64,000 nucleotides of DNA, taken from Cyanophora paradoxa. Its lineage: Eukaryota; Glaucocystophyceae; Cyanophorales; Cyanophoraceae. The DNA is taken from the NCBI GenBank assembly GCA_004431415.1, contig QPMI01000511.1, positions 62,001 through 126,000 of the forward strand, read 5' to 3'. The notes below the pieces were generated by a model. The model worked only from the letters and a program-made list of their open reading frames with translations. It had not been told where the DNA came from and ran no database searches. Both the position numbers and the translations under genes were made by a program. This document shows positions 11,006-22,619 of the stretch, one piece after another. Position 1 is the stretch's first letter. Every line of letters begins with the position of its first letter.

Positions 11006-13801
11006 TCAGGCGCCGAACTGCTTCTGCATGCGCTCGAGGCTGCGGACAAGGTCCGGCATGCGTGGCCTCCTCGCCGGCTCCTGCCGCGCCCCCTTTCACA
11101 TGAGCCGGAACTCAGAGCGGGCGGGAGAGCTCGGACCTGGTCCCAGCAGGCCTCGATGGTTTGTCGGATGGGCGCCGCCACGCTCGCCGGCACCGCCAGC
11201 CGCTGGCCCGACACCTGCCCCGCCACACCCCCGCCCGCCTTCAGCCGGAGGGGGGAGGATGCCGGCGGGGCGGGGCCGGGGCGGGCACGGTGAAGTTGAT
11301 GACTTTGCCGAGGGCCCAGCCGGCGAACGGGAGCGCCCCCGTGGCCACCTCCCTGCCCCGGCCCCCGCCTCAGCGCGAGGGCGGCCGGCGCGGGCGCTAG
11401 GCGGGGGCGGACCAGAGGACGACGGCGAAGGAGAAGACGTCGGCGGAGGCGTCGTAGCGCTCGCCGCGCAGCACCTGCACCCCCGCCCGCCCGCCTCGGC
11501 GGGGGCACGTGGGGGCACGCGGGGGCATGCGGGGGGCGGGCGGGCCTCGGGGGCCATGTAGGCGGGGGTGCCGGCGACGTCGTCCCCCGCCACCATCGTC
11601 CGCGCCGTCGCCAGCCCGAAGTCCGCCACCTGCCCGCCCCCCGACCCCGAGCCCTCAGGCGCTGGGGCGGGCGTGGCTGGGAGGGGCGGGGCCGGGCCTT
11701 GACGTTGAGGCCGGCGCGGTCGACGAGGATGTTCGCCGGCTTGAGGTCGCGGTGCTGCCCCCCGCCCGGCCTCAGCTCCCCGGGCGCGGGGGCGCGGGGG
11801 CGCGGGCGGGGGCGGGAGGCGCGCGATCATCTGGGGCCGGGAGAGGTGGAGGTAGGAGATGCCCCGCGCGATCTGCACCGCCACCCGCAGCACCTGGCCC
11901 CCCCCACGCCCCCTCAGGGGACGCGCAGCGAGCGCCGACCCCGCCCCGGCGCGCCTCAGGGACCGAGAGACGCTGCGGGGGCGGAGTCAGCCGGTGGGGG
12001 TGCGTAGGAGGGGAGAGGGGGGGGGCACCCGTCGCGCGATGAGGTCCTTCAGCGTTCCGTCGGGCTGCGGGGGGATGGGGGGCGTCGGGGGTGGGGAGGG
12101 GTACGGAGACGGAGGAGGGGGTACCATGAACTCCGTGACGATGGCCATGTGCTGGGGGTGAGTGCAGGCTCCGAGGTACAGCTGCCATGGAGGGGGGGGG
12201 GGGGGGGGGGGATGTGAGGAGGGGTACGGGACCGAAGGGCGTGCAGGAAGGGGGTACGAGGATGTTCGGGTGGCGGAGGCGTCCGAGGGTCGCGATCTCC
12301 TGCTGGAAGTCCTCCCGCATGGCCCGCGTCCCGTAAGACTGTACCCCCAGCTCAGAGGCTCGCTCAGGCGAGGAGGGGGGGTACGGCGCACGGCGCCCAT
12401 GCTGCCAAACCCGCCGCTCGCGAGGCTCCCGCCGGCAGCCGGGCGCTTGAGCATCTGTGGGGGAGGGGGGGGGTGCGGCTCGCCCGGCGCGGGGGGGTGG
12501 CACAGGTGCGCGGGGAGGGGGGAGCGGAAGGGGGCGGGCCTTGACGGCGACCTGGGTGCCTCTCCAGGTCCCCGCGTACACCGTCGCTGCGCGGGATCGG
12601 GTCGCACGGCCCCAGCGAGGCGGCCTCCCTTCCCGGCCCTCCCCGGGCGGGCGCCTGGCGCCGGCGCACCGAAGGAGCCCTCCCCGACCTTCTCGCCCAT
12701 CTCGAGCTCCGACTGGCAGTCAATCTCCCACTCGTACCGCGTCCTGCCCCCCGCCCGCCCCGCTCAGCCGGCTCCGCCGCAGCTGGGATGGGCGCGGCTG
12801 GCCCGAGAAGTAGAGAGATGGGGGGCGGGGCCGGACCCGGCGGCGTGGTCTTGGACGCTGGGGCGGCCCTGCAGGCGGCTCGTGTCGAGCTGCTCGAGCT
12901 CCATCTCCATCCCCACCAGGAACTCGTCGATCTGCGCCCCGGCGCGCCCCGCGTACATGCATCGGCCCCGGGGGCAGCGGCGGGCTCGCTGGGCGGCTGG
13001 GCGGCGAGGGGGCGCACGGTGATGCGGCCCGTCCCGAAGAAGTCGACCTCCTTGAAGAGGCGGTTGATCTCGCTTCCCCCGACGCTCGGCATCTGCCCCC
13101 CGCCCCGCCCCGCCCCCGTCAGGGCCCCCCGCCCTCGCCTCCGCACGAGGCTGCGGCAAGGCGGTGAGCGCGAGCGCGCGTACCATCAGAGCCATTCCCT
13201 CCGCGAACTGCGCCGGCGCGCGAGCGCGAGCGAGACGGCGCCGGTCAGCTTCAGCGGTGGCTGGCCGAACGCCGCGCGGAGCGCCGTGACGCTGCGGGCC
13301 AGCGGACCTCATGATAGTCCAGCGCTCCGTTTCTGTTCACGTCCAAGTCGAAGAAGACGCGCGTCCCCCGCATCTGCGCCGGATCAAATGTTGGCCGTCG
13401 CCAGCTAGCTAGCTACGAGCACTGGGACCGGGGCCCGGCGGCACCTTCTGCTCCTCGGACATGTGCGCGAGCAAGCTCAGGGCTTTGCGCGCGTTCTCGT
13501 CTTGGAGCCCGGCCGCGGTGCCTGAGCTGGCTCGCTTGTGGAAGCGCGGGCTCCGCGGCGGCATCGGGCCCGGCGGCCCGTAGCCGTCGCTGGACAGCCG
13601 CTGCCCATAGCCGTGTTGCTGCTGCTGATTCTGCTGCTGATAAGCTTGCTGCTGGCGGCGAGGGGTCATGGGCTCAAGGTCGACGAACTTCGTCGCCGGG
13701 CCGGCGCCGGCGGGGCGCCGCTCGGCCGCTCCGCGAGGCGTACGCGCTTGCTGATCGTAGTGACCGTAGTGATCATACGGATCGGCCTGCACCTGTGGCA
13801 C
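11006..13801 (-). CDS. EF-hand-containing TKL (Raf-like) protein kinase
   Basis: Predicted Ser/Thr (or dual) kinase of the tyrosine-kinase-like group. Read on the minus strand, the start at 13801 opens a Gln-rich low-complexity N-terminus (13801-13440). Next comes an EF-hand with the loop DLDVNRNGALDYHE near 13330-13370, then a second weaker helix-loop segment (INRLFKEVDFFGTGRITV) near 13040-13090. The kinase domain follows over many short exons: GEGSFG glycine loop (about 12680), VYAGTWRGTQVAVK (about 12550), EEF-like hinge MAIVTEFM (about 12130), HRDLKPANILVD catalytic loop (about 11725), VADFGLATA (about 11620), GTPAYMAPEA (about 11560) and DVFSFAVVLW (about 11430). It ends SLERMQKQFGA with TGA at 11006. 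All catalytic residues are present. The EF-hand suggests Ca2+ input. Exon joins are inferred from frame and GT...AG sites. Confidence 0.85.
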
Positions 13802-14263
13802 GTGCGGCTGTCTTGGTGTGTGGGCCCCACTGTGGGGTCGAGGCTGCGGTGACGGATCGCGCCCGCTGCGTGGCGTAAGGCTTCAGAGCGCTAGCCAGCG
13901 GCGCAGAGCTCGCGCGGACCCGGGCCCGAACATCTTGGCGAAGAATTGGCCGACCACCATCGAAACGCCGGGCAGGTGCGGGGCACTGCGAGCTAGCTGG
14001 AATGACTTCAATGCGTGCTCACCGCAGCTGGACTAGCTCTGAGCACAGTCGGGCCTGAAGCGGCTCGCTCGCCTTCTCGCGCGCCGGCCGTACGTGTACG
14101 GGTACCGAAATTAAATTCGTTCGCCTCCTCACGTGGCGTACGGGCAATATATAGTAGGGAATTGAAGAAACGATATATCATTGCATTAAGTCGCGACTCG
14201 CGATCATAAGATCCATACTAGTAACTTGCGATGGAGCATCATTGAGGAGCCAGAGCAGGGGGC
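13802..14263. other. upstream flank of the kinase gene, left flank of the retroelement
   Basis: Lies between the kinase start and repeat A1. A possible extra minus-strand exon near 13930-13975 reads VSMVVGQFFAKMFGPGP, but I could not join it to the kinase frame. The part after 14100 is AT-rich. Otherwise nothing is supported. Confidence 0.4.
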
Positions 14264-14412
14264 TAATAGATTACGCTGCAAGGCGTGATCAGTTTCTCTC
14301 CGCCGGAGCGCGCTGCCGGGGCCGCGCCCTTACCTCCGGGGTACAGCCTGCGCACGGCCGCCCACAGTACCCCCACTTTCTTTTCGGCTTCGCGTTAGTT
14401 GCAGCTTCGCGG
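14264..14412 (+). repeat. split direct repeat A1 of the retroelement
   Basis: 149 bp that recur without a difference I can see at 23201-23349 (offset 8937). It marks the left end of the element. Confidence 0.9.
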
Positions 14413-14975
14413 AGCTGCAGCCATCGCCAGCATCACAGACGTAGCTAGTGGGAGTCGGGTGAACGAATGGCGTTCCACTGGCCTGTCGACGGTGCGTGAT
14501 CGCAAGAGCGTGCGGTTGGGGGCGCGCGGGGCCGCCTTTGGCAATCCAGCTCCCGCGCCTCGCCTGCGCTCAGCGCCGCGCACTGCTGACTGGCGCAGCT
14601 AGTTAGCGCCAGCCAGCTGCAGCCTTTCCGTACAAGCTTTCCATAGGCGCCTAGTTAGGCAACCATCCCTTCCCACAAACCTTCTTCATAGCTTCATAGG
14701 TAGCTCCCATACCACATTAGAGTCACAGCGCCTGAGAATACTCGGCGCTCGCCGCGTGGCTGGTGCCCGGCGTAGTAGCGTATACAGGTAGCTCTCCGTA
14801 GTGGTCTTGTCTGAATCTCGTAGTACATTATCGTGTGGCACGTAGCATCCCACACTCGCACGCCTGAGCTCGCTCGGCGCCCCGCCGCGTGGCTGTGCCC
14901 GGCGCCGCACTTCCGTAGTAGTAGCTCACGTGGGCTAGAGCAAGACGAGCTGCACGCACATACATCCCCACGCAT

Positions 14976-17900
14976 ATGCCAGGATCCTTATTTTTCTGGC
15001 CGGTCGCAGAGGGCGACGTCGTCGCGTGGTTCGGCGAGAACCGTAGAGAGGAACTTGGCACTGTTACAGCCGAGAACCCTGAGCTGCCGGTATCGGCCAA
15101 GCTCCTGTATCAGGTGCTTCTAGTCGTTTTGCAACCTTTTTCAAGAGCGAACGCGACGGCCCGCCCTCGCCAGATCGCGACCGGCCTGCGCACCGATGAA
15201 GAGCCCAACGCACTGAGCAAACTGCCCGAGGGCGTTGACTGCGTGCTCGTCGGCTGCAGTGAGGCCGGCGCCGTCCACACGTACACATGGAAGACCGGCG
15301 CGCGCGCCGGCACGCTCCGGCACGGCGCGGAGCAGATTACGTTCGAGTTCGAGTTCGGCGAGCTGAGCCCCTGCGGCACGGACTACCGCGTGCTAGTCGG
15401 CCCGGCGCCGGCGGCCGGCGGTCCCGGCCAGCAGCAGACCGTGCACCGGCTCGCCCAGCTGGCGGACGTCGCCAGGGACGAGCCGACGTCGACGGCGGTC
15501 GTGAACGTCCTACGGGGCGTTACACAGTGGTTCGGCCTGGCACTCCTGCCAGCAGAGTCCCGCCCAGCCGGGGTCCGGTCTCTCTTCGACCTGTGGCAGA
15601 TTCTGCCCCCGCATTACACGACAGTGGAGAGCGCGTTTCTCGAGCTCCTCATCGGGGCCGCGCAGAACGCCGCCGGCGTCGGCGCCCAGCAGCTCGCCAG
15701 CGAGCGTCTGAGCGACGCCAATATCCAGCTCGCCCTGGAGAGCCTCTACGCTTTCGCGACGACCCCCCTCGGCCTTGCTGCGCGGGAGACACTCGCCCGC
15801 GGCCGCGTGGTGACGCCGGCGGATATGCTGGCTTTCTCTCCGTCGGCTCTGATGGCGGCCAACGGCAGCTATTCGGATGTGAGCGGAGGGGTGCGGGGCG
15901 ACATGACCCTGCTCTTCGAGGTTTCACGGGCGGCCGCGATTCTGGGCGAGGAGCTGCACGAGGCGGCGCCGGCGTCTTTCCCCCGGGCGGCTAGCTCGGG
16001 CACTGGCTCCGGCCAGGGCGCCGAGGGCCCGCAGGAGCAGTTGCAGCTGCAGCAGCATATGCAGCAGCAGCAGGTGCCGCCGATGCGGATGACCCCGCGC
16101 ATCCGACCCTCGATTTCCGGAGCCGCTTCGGCACGGCTGGCCCCGGGCCCAGGGGGCCTTGCGGCGCCCGGCCTCGGCCGCTCTAGCTTCGCGGCCCGGG
16201 CCACTGGTGCCAGCTCCGGCACCAGGCTGGTTTGCGGGGTAGGCATTCCCCGCTGCGCCCCTCCCCTTGGGCAGACAGCTGAGGCCGCATCGCCGCTTCC
16301 GCAGCCGGAGCCTCGACTTGGTGCAGTCGAGAGTGGCCTCGGCAACGCGATGCGAGAGGCTCGGGCCTCGGCGGCCGCGATGCGTGCTCGCATGCAGGTA
16401 GGCCCGGTGGCCCATGTCAAGCGACCGCCACCGGTCGCGACAGCGCCAATGACGATTTCTCAGCCAGATCCCACGGGGCAGGCCCCCCTGCAGTTCCGGC
16501 GGGACCCCCCCATCTTCCCCAGCCAGGGCCCCGGGGTACGCTTGCCACACCCGCCTGGCTTACCGCGGTTAGCCCGCGCCTCGGCCGACCGCCCACCCTC
16601 GCCCGTTCAGGCTCCGCCTCCCTCGGATGAGGACATGTACGAGGTCGATGAGTTTGAGGGTGCCGGCGGCGCCGGCGGCCCAGCGGCGGCCCCCGCCGCG
16701 GGCCGGGGCACGCCCAGGCGCAGCAGCACGAGCTCTACGCTGCGGCGAAGACGGACCCCGCTTTCGCCAAGCTCATCGGCGCGGCACACGGTGGTGTTCA
16801 TGAGAACATCAAGCGCCAGCCATGGCGCATGGGCGGCCCGCGTCACTTCCTCGCTGGCTCCGGTTTCGGCCTTCAGGGCAGCGGCACCGTGCCGCAGCTC
16901 AAGGCAGGTTCGATCTATCTCGATCGGGCCGCCTGCAACGGCCTCCTCGGCGATTTCAGCCAGCTGACCGACGCTGCGGCGGAGGAGCGGATCGATCTGG
17001 CCCGACAGGCCCAGATCTACGGCTCGTTCATCGGCCACTCGGTCGCGTTCGACTTGTCCAACGGAGCGTTGGCCAGCGCTGAGCTGCTGCTGGCCAAGGG
17101 GCTAGACGTGCTGGCGGCTGCCGATGTCGCCCTGCGCGAGCGCGAGGCCCGCCACGAGCCTGGCATTCAGCTCCTGCGGCACGATCAGCAGGAGCGGCCT
17201 GCCCAGCCGGCGCCGCCAGAGTTTGTTACGCGGGCGCACCTGGAGGATTTCCGGACGCAGCTGATTCAGAACGTCACGTTGAGCCAGGCACAGCAGTGCT
17301 ATCATCTCGCGGCCACGCACTCGCGGGCCGCGGAGCTGCAGCGCCGCCCCATTGAGGTCGATGCCACGTCCGGCATGAAGGCCCTGGTGACCGACGCCAC
17401 AGCGGCGAACACCAAGAAGGGCACCTGCTTCCCCGCCTCGAACACCGCCGGCATGATCGGCGCGGCGGCAAGCTTCAGCCGTGCCCTCACGGCCGTGATG
17501 CGCCCCTCGCCGGCGACGTACGACTTTGTGTACCTCACGAAGGACGGCGCCGCCAATGGCCCCCTGGCCCCCGCATCCATGGATTTCCTTGCGAGCAAGG
17601 ACGCGGTGCGGGTTGAGGGCGCCATGGCGGCCGCTGGCACGACTACGCTGAACCTCGAGTTCAAGCCGCATGCCCCGGGAGCTGCGCCGGAGGAGTGGGG
17701 TAGGCAACTCTGCCCTGCGGGCGAGCGCGCTATAGCGAGCGGTCGCGCGCCCCCTCCCCTCTTGCCGCGCGCGGCCTCATACCAGGGCTCCAAACCGACC
17801 CCGGCCCCCGCATGGCAGGCACCCTTGGTGGCGAGTACAAGCGGGTGCTGGCAGCGGCCGGCGGCTCCACCTGCGTGGCCTCCGCCACGGCCGCTGAGTC

Positions 17901-18373
17901 GGCCCCCCCTGCCGTGCACCCCCGCCCCCCGGCCGCAGCCCCAAGGCCGGGCCGGGGCAGGAGGACCAGTTCCCGTTCCCCACCAAGCGCCAGCGCCAGC
18001 GGACCGTCGGTGCCGCCGCCAATGCTGCCATCGAGCGGGCGGTCTCCCAGGCTCTCATCAGCCAGGGCCAGCTACGGCAGCAGTTCGGTCCCCTCAGCGG
18101 CCCCCAGCAGTTCGCCCCCATGTTTGGCCCGCCGCCGCAGCCGTTCGCGTTCGCCCAGCCCTTCGCACCGCCCCCCCCGGCCCCGTACTTCATCCCCCAG
18201 CAGGGCCCTGCCCCTGGGCAGTACGGAGGCCGCGGTGGCGGTGGGGGTGGCCGCGGGGGGCGAGGCCGTGGAGGTGGCCAGGGCGGCCAGGGGGCCATGC
18301 CCCGCGGGGCGGCCACGTGCATGGATACGGCGGCGGCCAGCAGGACTACGGAGGCCAGAGCTACTACGAGTAG
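14976..18373 (+). CDS. retroelement gag-like protein (frame-shifted)
   Basis: Putative structural/nucleic-acid-binding protein of the retrotransposon. It opens at ATG 14976 (MPGSLFFWPVAEGD) and runs to about 16700 in one frame. It continues from about 16700 in another frame (sequence around KTDPAFAKLIGAAHGG and MGGPRHFLAGSGFGLQG) and ends in a Pro/Gln- and RGG-rich tail (GGRGGRGRGGG near 18240) with TAG at 18371-18373. Four frame changes are needed (near 16.7, 17.8, 17.9 and 18.3 kb), all of the kind repaired by one missing base; consensus errors or programmed shifts could explain them. I do not recognise a zinc knuckle. The RGG box is the only clear nucleic-acid-binding feature. Family assignment rests on position ahead of RT. 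Confidence 0.65.
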
Positions 18374-21023
18374 TTCTAGCAGTTCCCCTGCCTTGGACCC
18401 GCGGTCCCGACGGCCGGGCTTGTCACTACCCCCGGCGACACGCCCTCGCCTCGCGCCGCCGACTTTCCTGCTGTCTCGCTTAGAGGCGGGCAGGGCCGTC
18501 GAGCTGCAGTCTTGTTTCCCCCTTGTAGACCTCATCAGCCTCTCCCCTCATGCAGCCCCACAGCGCTGCCCGCGTGCACCGACAGACGGGGGCCCGGAGC
18601 TAGATCGCCTGCGGACACTTGTTAAGGCACATGGGCCGCAGCCCCCATACGATTTTGCACGTCACAAAGCCGCGTTTAGGGCGGGGCAGCTGCGCGAGGC
18701 GGCCCCCGAGTGGCGCCGCCGCTTCCGGGCAGCAGGCATCGAGGTGCCGGCACGCGTGATGCTTTGGCTGGAACAAGGCTTCAAAATTCCGCTGCTCCGC
18801 CCCGGCACCCCGGCAACCGCCCGTTGGGACCCGGCCAACGCGGCAACACCGGAGGACATTCCCCCTTTCTGCGAGCGCAACCGCCCCTCGTGTTTCATCG
18901 AGGTCGACGGTGCCAGTGCACGCGAATTCATTGACCGGGACGTCCTCGAGGACGAGTCCATCGGGGTGATTGACGAAATACACCCCCCCATGTGGCCGCC
19001 GCCCGCGCATTACTCGGCGCTGCACGCGGTTCCCAAGAAGGGTGCGGATCGCTTCCGTCGGTGCCTCGATGCCCGGCGCATCAACGAGTTCATTCACCTC
19101 CGCCGTTTTCGGTATCAAACGCTTGATGACGTCCTAGCCATCATTCGGAGCCTCCGAGGCCTCGATCTGTACCTCCTTGCGTACGATCTGCGCAAGGGAT
19201 ATTACCACATTGCCCTGGCGCGCATCACGGCCATCGTGCTGGTCTTTGCTTGGACCTTCCTGAATGGCATCACGCGCGTTTTCTGTTACAACGCCTTGCC
19301 CTTCGGCGTCGCGCTCGCGTGTTACGTGTTCACGAAAGTGATGCGGGCTTTTGCCAAGTATTGGGCTGCCTTGAAGGTCCTCCTGGGCACGTACCTCGAC
19401 GACGGCCTCTTCATCTGCCGCTCGTTAGAGGAGGCACTTCTGGTGTCCGAACACCTTCGGTGGCTTGCCCCACTCCTGCGCCTCACCTTTTCGGATAAAG
19501 GACATGTCGATGCGCCGACCCGGCTGCTCATTTACCTCGGTCTCGGCATTGATGTCGGACGCGGCGAGTGCTTCCTCCCGCCCAAGAAGCTCGATAAGCT
19601 CCTCGGCGTGCTTGTGCCTCTTGTGGGCAAGGAGGCGGCCCCCGCGCGAATCCTGCAGAGTATTGCAGGCTCGCTGAATGCAGCCCGGCATGCCGTAGTG
19701 GGCGCACGGCTCGTGGCTCGCCCGCTCACGAACGCGGTCGCTCAGGCGGAGACCCTTGGGTCCGGCAGCGCGGCAGCCGTCCCGCTGAATGCTCTGGCCC
19801 GCCGCGCAATCCGCTGGCTGGCAGAGTACCTGCCGCTTGCCCCCCCTGCCCCCCTTTGGCGACCCGAACAGGCGTATCGCTTGTTCACCGATGCGTCCGG
19901 CCTGGGTTACTGCGCGGCGCTCGATGCGCGCCCCTGCGCGTCCCCCGATTCGCTGGACGCCGCTCCCTGCCGCTCGATCTTTGGCACGTGGCCAGAGGAC
20001 ATCCGGGGCGAAGATAACAGCTGGCGCGAACTGCGGGCCGTCGTGATTGCCGCCGCCGAGCTCTTTCCCCTCGTCCGCGGCTCGCACATCCTCGTGCGCT
20101 GCGATAATTCCTCGGCTGTGGCAGCCGCGGTTCGCGGAAGCCTGTCGGAAGGAATGATGGACCTCGCGTTGCGCCTTTTCGGCCTTTGTGCTCAAGCGGG
20201 CGTCACGCTTGATGTGCTGCATATCGCCGGCCGACGCAACGTCCTGGCGGACGCCGGCTCGCGCACTCGCCGACCTACGCTGCACTGGGGCCTCGCGCGG
20301 CGCATTCGCCACTGGTGCGGTGGGACCACCTGGCCACACGTACACGTGGCATCGCGGCACGACGCCCCGTTTGACGGATCCGCACGCACCCCTGCGCTGT
20401 ACACCGTCGATGCACGGCTGCGCTCGGAGTTCCTCGCCTGGCTCTGCACGCATGGCAGCGGCTCTGCCTGGTTGGTCCCGTACCTGCCCGGCACGTCCTC
20501 CTGGCTGGCGCTGCAGCTTGCAGCGTCCCAGCGAGGCTGGTTCCTGCAGGCGCTCCCCGCAGAGTGGCGCCTTCCGCGGGACTTGTTCTTTGCGGAGGGC
20601 ACCGGGGGGGCCGGTGGGGTCGGGCTAGGAGCCTCCCCGTGGCCCCTGTACCTCTGCGTCGCGAGCGACGCTGACTGGGTGCTGGGCCGGCCGCAGGGCG
20701 CTTCTTCGCCCCGCACTTCGCCCCCCCACCCGTCCCCGTCGGCGGCTACTGGCCCTACGGCCCCGGCGGCTACTACCACGCAGCCCTCCCGGCGCCCGCG
20801 CCATCGCCGCCGCCGACCGGTCTCCGGACCATCGCCAGCCCAGGACGCAACCCTGGGACTGCCAGCGCCGGGCGTGCGGACCCAGGCTCCACCGTTGGCG
20901 CAGTCGCTGCCCCAACTGGGGCGCCAGCCAGCAGCGCTCCCGTCCCGCAGCCTCGAGCTCGACCCGTGGGCGCCGGCGGCGCCACCGGTGCCCGCACGGC
21001 TCACGCCGCACGGCCTGAGCTGA
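18120..21023 (+). CDS. retroelement reverse transcriptase-RNase H
   Basis: A 967-codon open frame; the true start is probably well inside it (the first 400 nt overlap the gag tail). RT domain at about 18890-19640: ALHAVPKKG, DRFRRCLDARRINEF, LLAYDLRKGYYHI (catalytic Asp), ALPFGVALA and GTYLDDGLF (the YxDD box). RNase H at about 19880-20270 has LFTDASG, the Glu in NSWRELRA, LVRCDNSSAV and VLADAGSR, a plausible D-E-D-D set. The last part is Pro-rich. The YLDDGL form and the following recombinase place it with DIRS/Ngaro RTs, not Gypsy. The frame is intact, which argues for recent activity. It overlaps the recombinase frame by 58 nt. Confidence 0.9.
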   Translation: MFGPPPQPFAFAQPFAPPPPAPYFIPQQGPAPGQYGGRGGGGGGRGGRGRGGGQGGQGAMPRGAATCMDTAAASRTTEARATTSSSSSSPALDPRSRRPGLSLPPATRPRLAPPTFLLSRLEAGRAVELQSCFPLVDLISLSPHAAPQRCPRAPTDGGPELDRLRTLVKAHGPQPPYDFARHKAAFRAGQLREAAPEWRRRFRAAGIEVPARVMLWLEQGFKIPLLRPGTPATARWDPANAATPEDIPPFCERNRPSCFIEVDGASAREFIDRDVLEDESIGVIDEIHPPMWPPPAHYSALHAVPKKGADRFRRCLDARRINEFIHLRRFRYQTLDDVLAIIRSLRGLDLYLLAYDLRKGYYHIALARITAIVLVFAWTFLNGITRVFCYNALPFGVALACYVFTKVMRAFAKYWAALKVLLGTYLDDGLFICRSLEEALLVSEHLRWLAPLLRLTFSDKGHVDAPTRLLIYLGLGIDVGRGECFLPPKKLDKLLGVLVPLVGKEAAPARILQSIAGSLNAARHAVVGARLVARPLTNAVAQAETLGSGSAAAVPLNALARRAIRWLAEYLPLAPPAPLWRPEQAYRLFTDASGLGYCAALDARPCASPDSLDAAPCRSIFGTWPEDIRGEDNSWRELRAVVIAAAELFPLVRGSHILVRCDNSSAVAAAVRGSLSEGMMDLALRLFGLCAQAGVTLDVLHIAGRRNVLADAGSRTRRPTLHWGLARRIRHWCGGTTWPHVHVASRHDAPFDGSARTPALYTVDARLRSEFLAWLCTHGSGSAWLVPYLPGTSSWLALQLAASQRGWFLQALPAEWRLPRDLFFAEGTGGAGGVGLGASPWPLYLCVASDADWVLGRPQGASSPRTSPPHPSPSAATGPTAPAATTTQPSRRPRHRRRRPVSGPSPAQDATLGLPAPGVRTQAPPLAQSLPQLGRQPAALPSRSLELDPWAPAAPPVPARLTPHGLS

Positions 21024-22081
21024 GCGTGCACCCGCCACGGCCGCCCCCCTCACAGCGCGTCCGTTCGCTGCTGGCGAGTGCCCGGGCGACCCAGGCGGCC
21101 TCCATCCAGGGCACAACCCGTGCCAAGTACGACGTCTGGTGGGGCTGGTACCTGGCCTTCTGCGGGGGCGAGCTCGACCCTGTTGAGTCGGACTCGCTCC
21201 TTGCCTTTGCCGCCCACCTAGAGAGTGAGGGCAAGAAGGCAGCGTACCTTGCCAAGATCCTCTCGGGCATTCGTTGGCAGCTGGCGGCACGGGGCCTGGA
21301 GCCCCCGCCCCCCTCCACGACCCGCCTCTTCCTGCGTGGGGCCGCGCAGCGGAACCCGCAGACGACGCAGCAGGCTACCCCCCTCGAGTCGTCGATGCTC
21401 GATGCCTGGCTGCGGTCTCCCGCCCTGGCGTCGAAGCCAGTGGCAGCGGCCCTAGCAGACGTGGCGATGGTATTGATCGGCATCGCCTGCCTGCTTCGGA
21501 GCGAGCAGGTCCTCCACCTCCGCCACTGCGACGTCGTCGTGCTCATCGGCACCCCGGGTTTCGATTTCTCCTTCCCGTGGGAGAAGACCAACCCTGGCGC
21601 CTTGAAGCCGGCACGTGTCGTGCGCGTCCTGGACCCGCCACCGCGGCCCCCCGGGCAGCCCCGCAGCCGCCTGTGGGACTTCGCCCCCGCCGTCCGGGCC
21701 TATCTGGCACGATTCCCGCCCGCGGTCCGGTTGTCCACCGACCTCCTTTTTCGCGGCGCGGACGGCCTCCCCGTGACGTATGATTACATCAACGGATTCA
21801 TTAAGGAGGTGGCGGCCGCCTCAGGCGCTCAGGGCAGCTGGACGTCCCACACACTCCGCCGCACGGGTGCCACCCTGGCAGCCCTTGGCGGCGCCACGAC
21901 GCGCGAGCTCCGCGTCCTTGGCGGCTGGTCCCACCGCAGCACCACCGCCGAGCAGTATGTCGATGCCGCAGTGGTCCTCTCCGGCCGGGGCAGTGCCTAC
22001 ATGACGGCCGGCGCCGGGCTGACCTTACCTCTCGGCGCCGGCCGCGCCGGCGCCGCCAGCGCCGGCGCCCCGCGCCTGTGA
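20966..22081 (+). CDS. retroelement tyrosine recombinase (YR)
   Basis: Predicted site-specific recombinase that inserts the circular cDNA. 371 codons; an SAM-like N-terminal domain around LLASARATQAASIQGTT and KYDVWWGWYLAF is followed by the catalytic domain. The catalytic residues are Arg in ACLLRSEQVLHLR, His-x-x-Arg in SHTLRRTGATLA, His/Trp in VLGGWSHRSTTAEQY, and Tyr in EQYVDAA. A Lys-containing beta-hairpin lies around FPWEKTNPGALK. All signature residues are present, so the enzyme should be active. It starts inside the end of the RT frame in a different frame, so it needs its own initiation or a shift. It identifies the element as DIRS-superfamily. Confidence 0.9.
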   Translation: MGAGGATGARTAHAARPELSVHPPRPPPSQRVRSLLASARATQAASIQGTTRAKYDVWWGWYLAFCGGELDPVESDSLLAFAAHLESEGKKAAYLAKILSGIRWQLAARGLEPPPPSTTRLFLRGAAQRNPQTTQQATPLESSMLDAWLRSPALASKPVAAALADVAMVLIGIACLLRSEQVLHLRHCDVVVLIGTPGFDFSFPWEKTNPGALKPARVVRVLDPPPRPPGQPRSRLWDFAPAVRAYLARFPPAVRLSTDLLFRGADGLPVTYDYINGFIKEVAAASGAQGSWTSHTLRRTGATLAALGGATTRELRVLGGWSHRSTTAEQYVDAAVVLSGRGSAYMTAGAGLTLPLGAGRAGAASAGAPRL

Positions 22082-22619
22082 TCACGAGCTCGAGCCCGTA
22101 ACCACGGCCACCGGGCCACTGCAGCTGTATGTGCACATACGCCACAGTACAGCATGCACATACGCACGCGATCGTGATCGCAGTGTACATATAGGTGCTC
22201 GCGTAGCACTCAGGCCCGTGCCCGGCGCCAGCACTCGCGCTATAGATCTCTGGCCGCCGGGCTGACGGCGACTCGATCACGTCACATTTGAATTCTCGCT
22301 GCCTGAGGTGTATACGTAAACTTGGGTAGATCTAGCGATAGATAAACCACACGAGGCCCAGAGCCCCTCGCTAGAGTCACGGAGTACTGGGCCGGTCAAG
22401 ATCTCGCGCCCGAGCCGCACTCGAGCTCAGTGAAACGTATATTGCGTACGACTGCTAACTAAATACGTATACGTGCCCAACTACGCATAAATATACATAC
22501 ATATTAATATTCAGAGTGCTATTGACTGGCCGCCTAGCATATATATATACGTCTGCCAGACAATTTATGTCTATCTGTATACAGCGAGAGGTGTGATGCT
22601 GGCCCGGGTACCCTGCCTG
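22082..22619. other. AT-richer non-coding stretch between recombinase and repeat B1
   Basis: About 540 bp with no domain-bearing frame. It contains runs of ATAT and TACGTATA and a short inverted pair around TGTGCACATA / TATGTGCACA near 22128-22160. It probably holds 3' processing signals of the retroelement, but none can be named. Confidence 0.5.
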
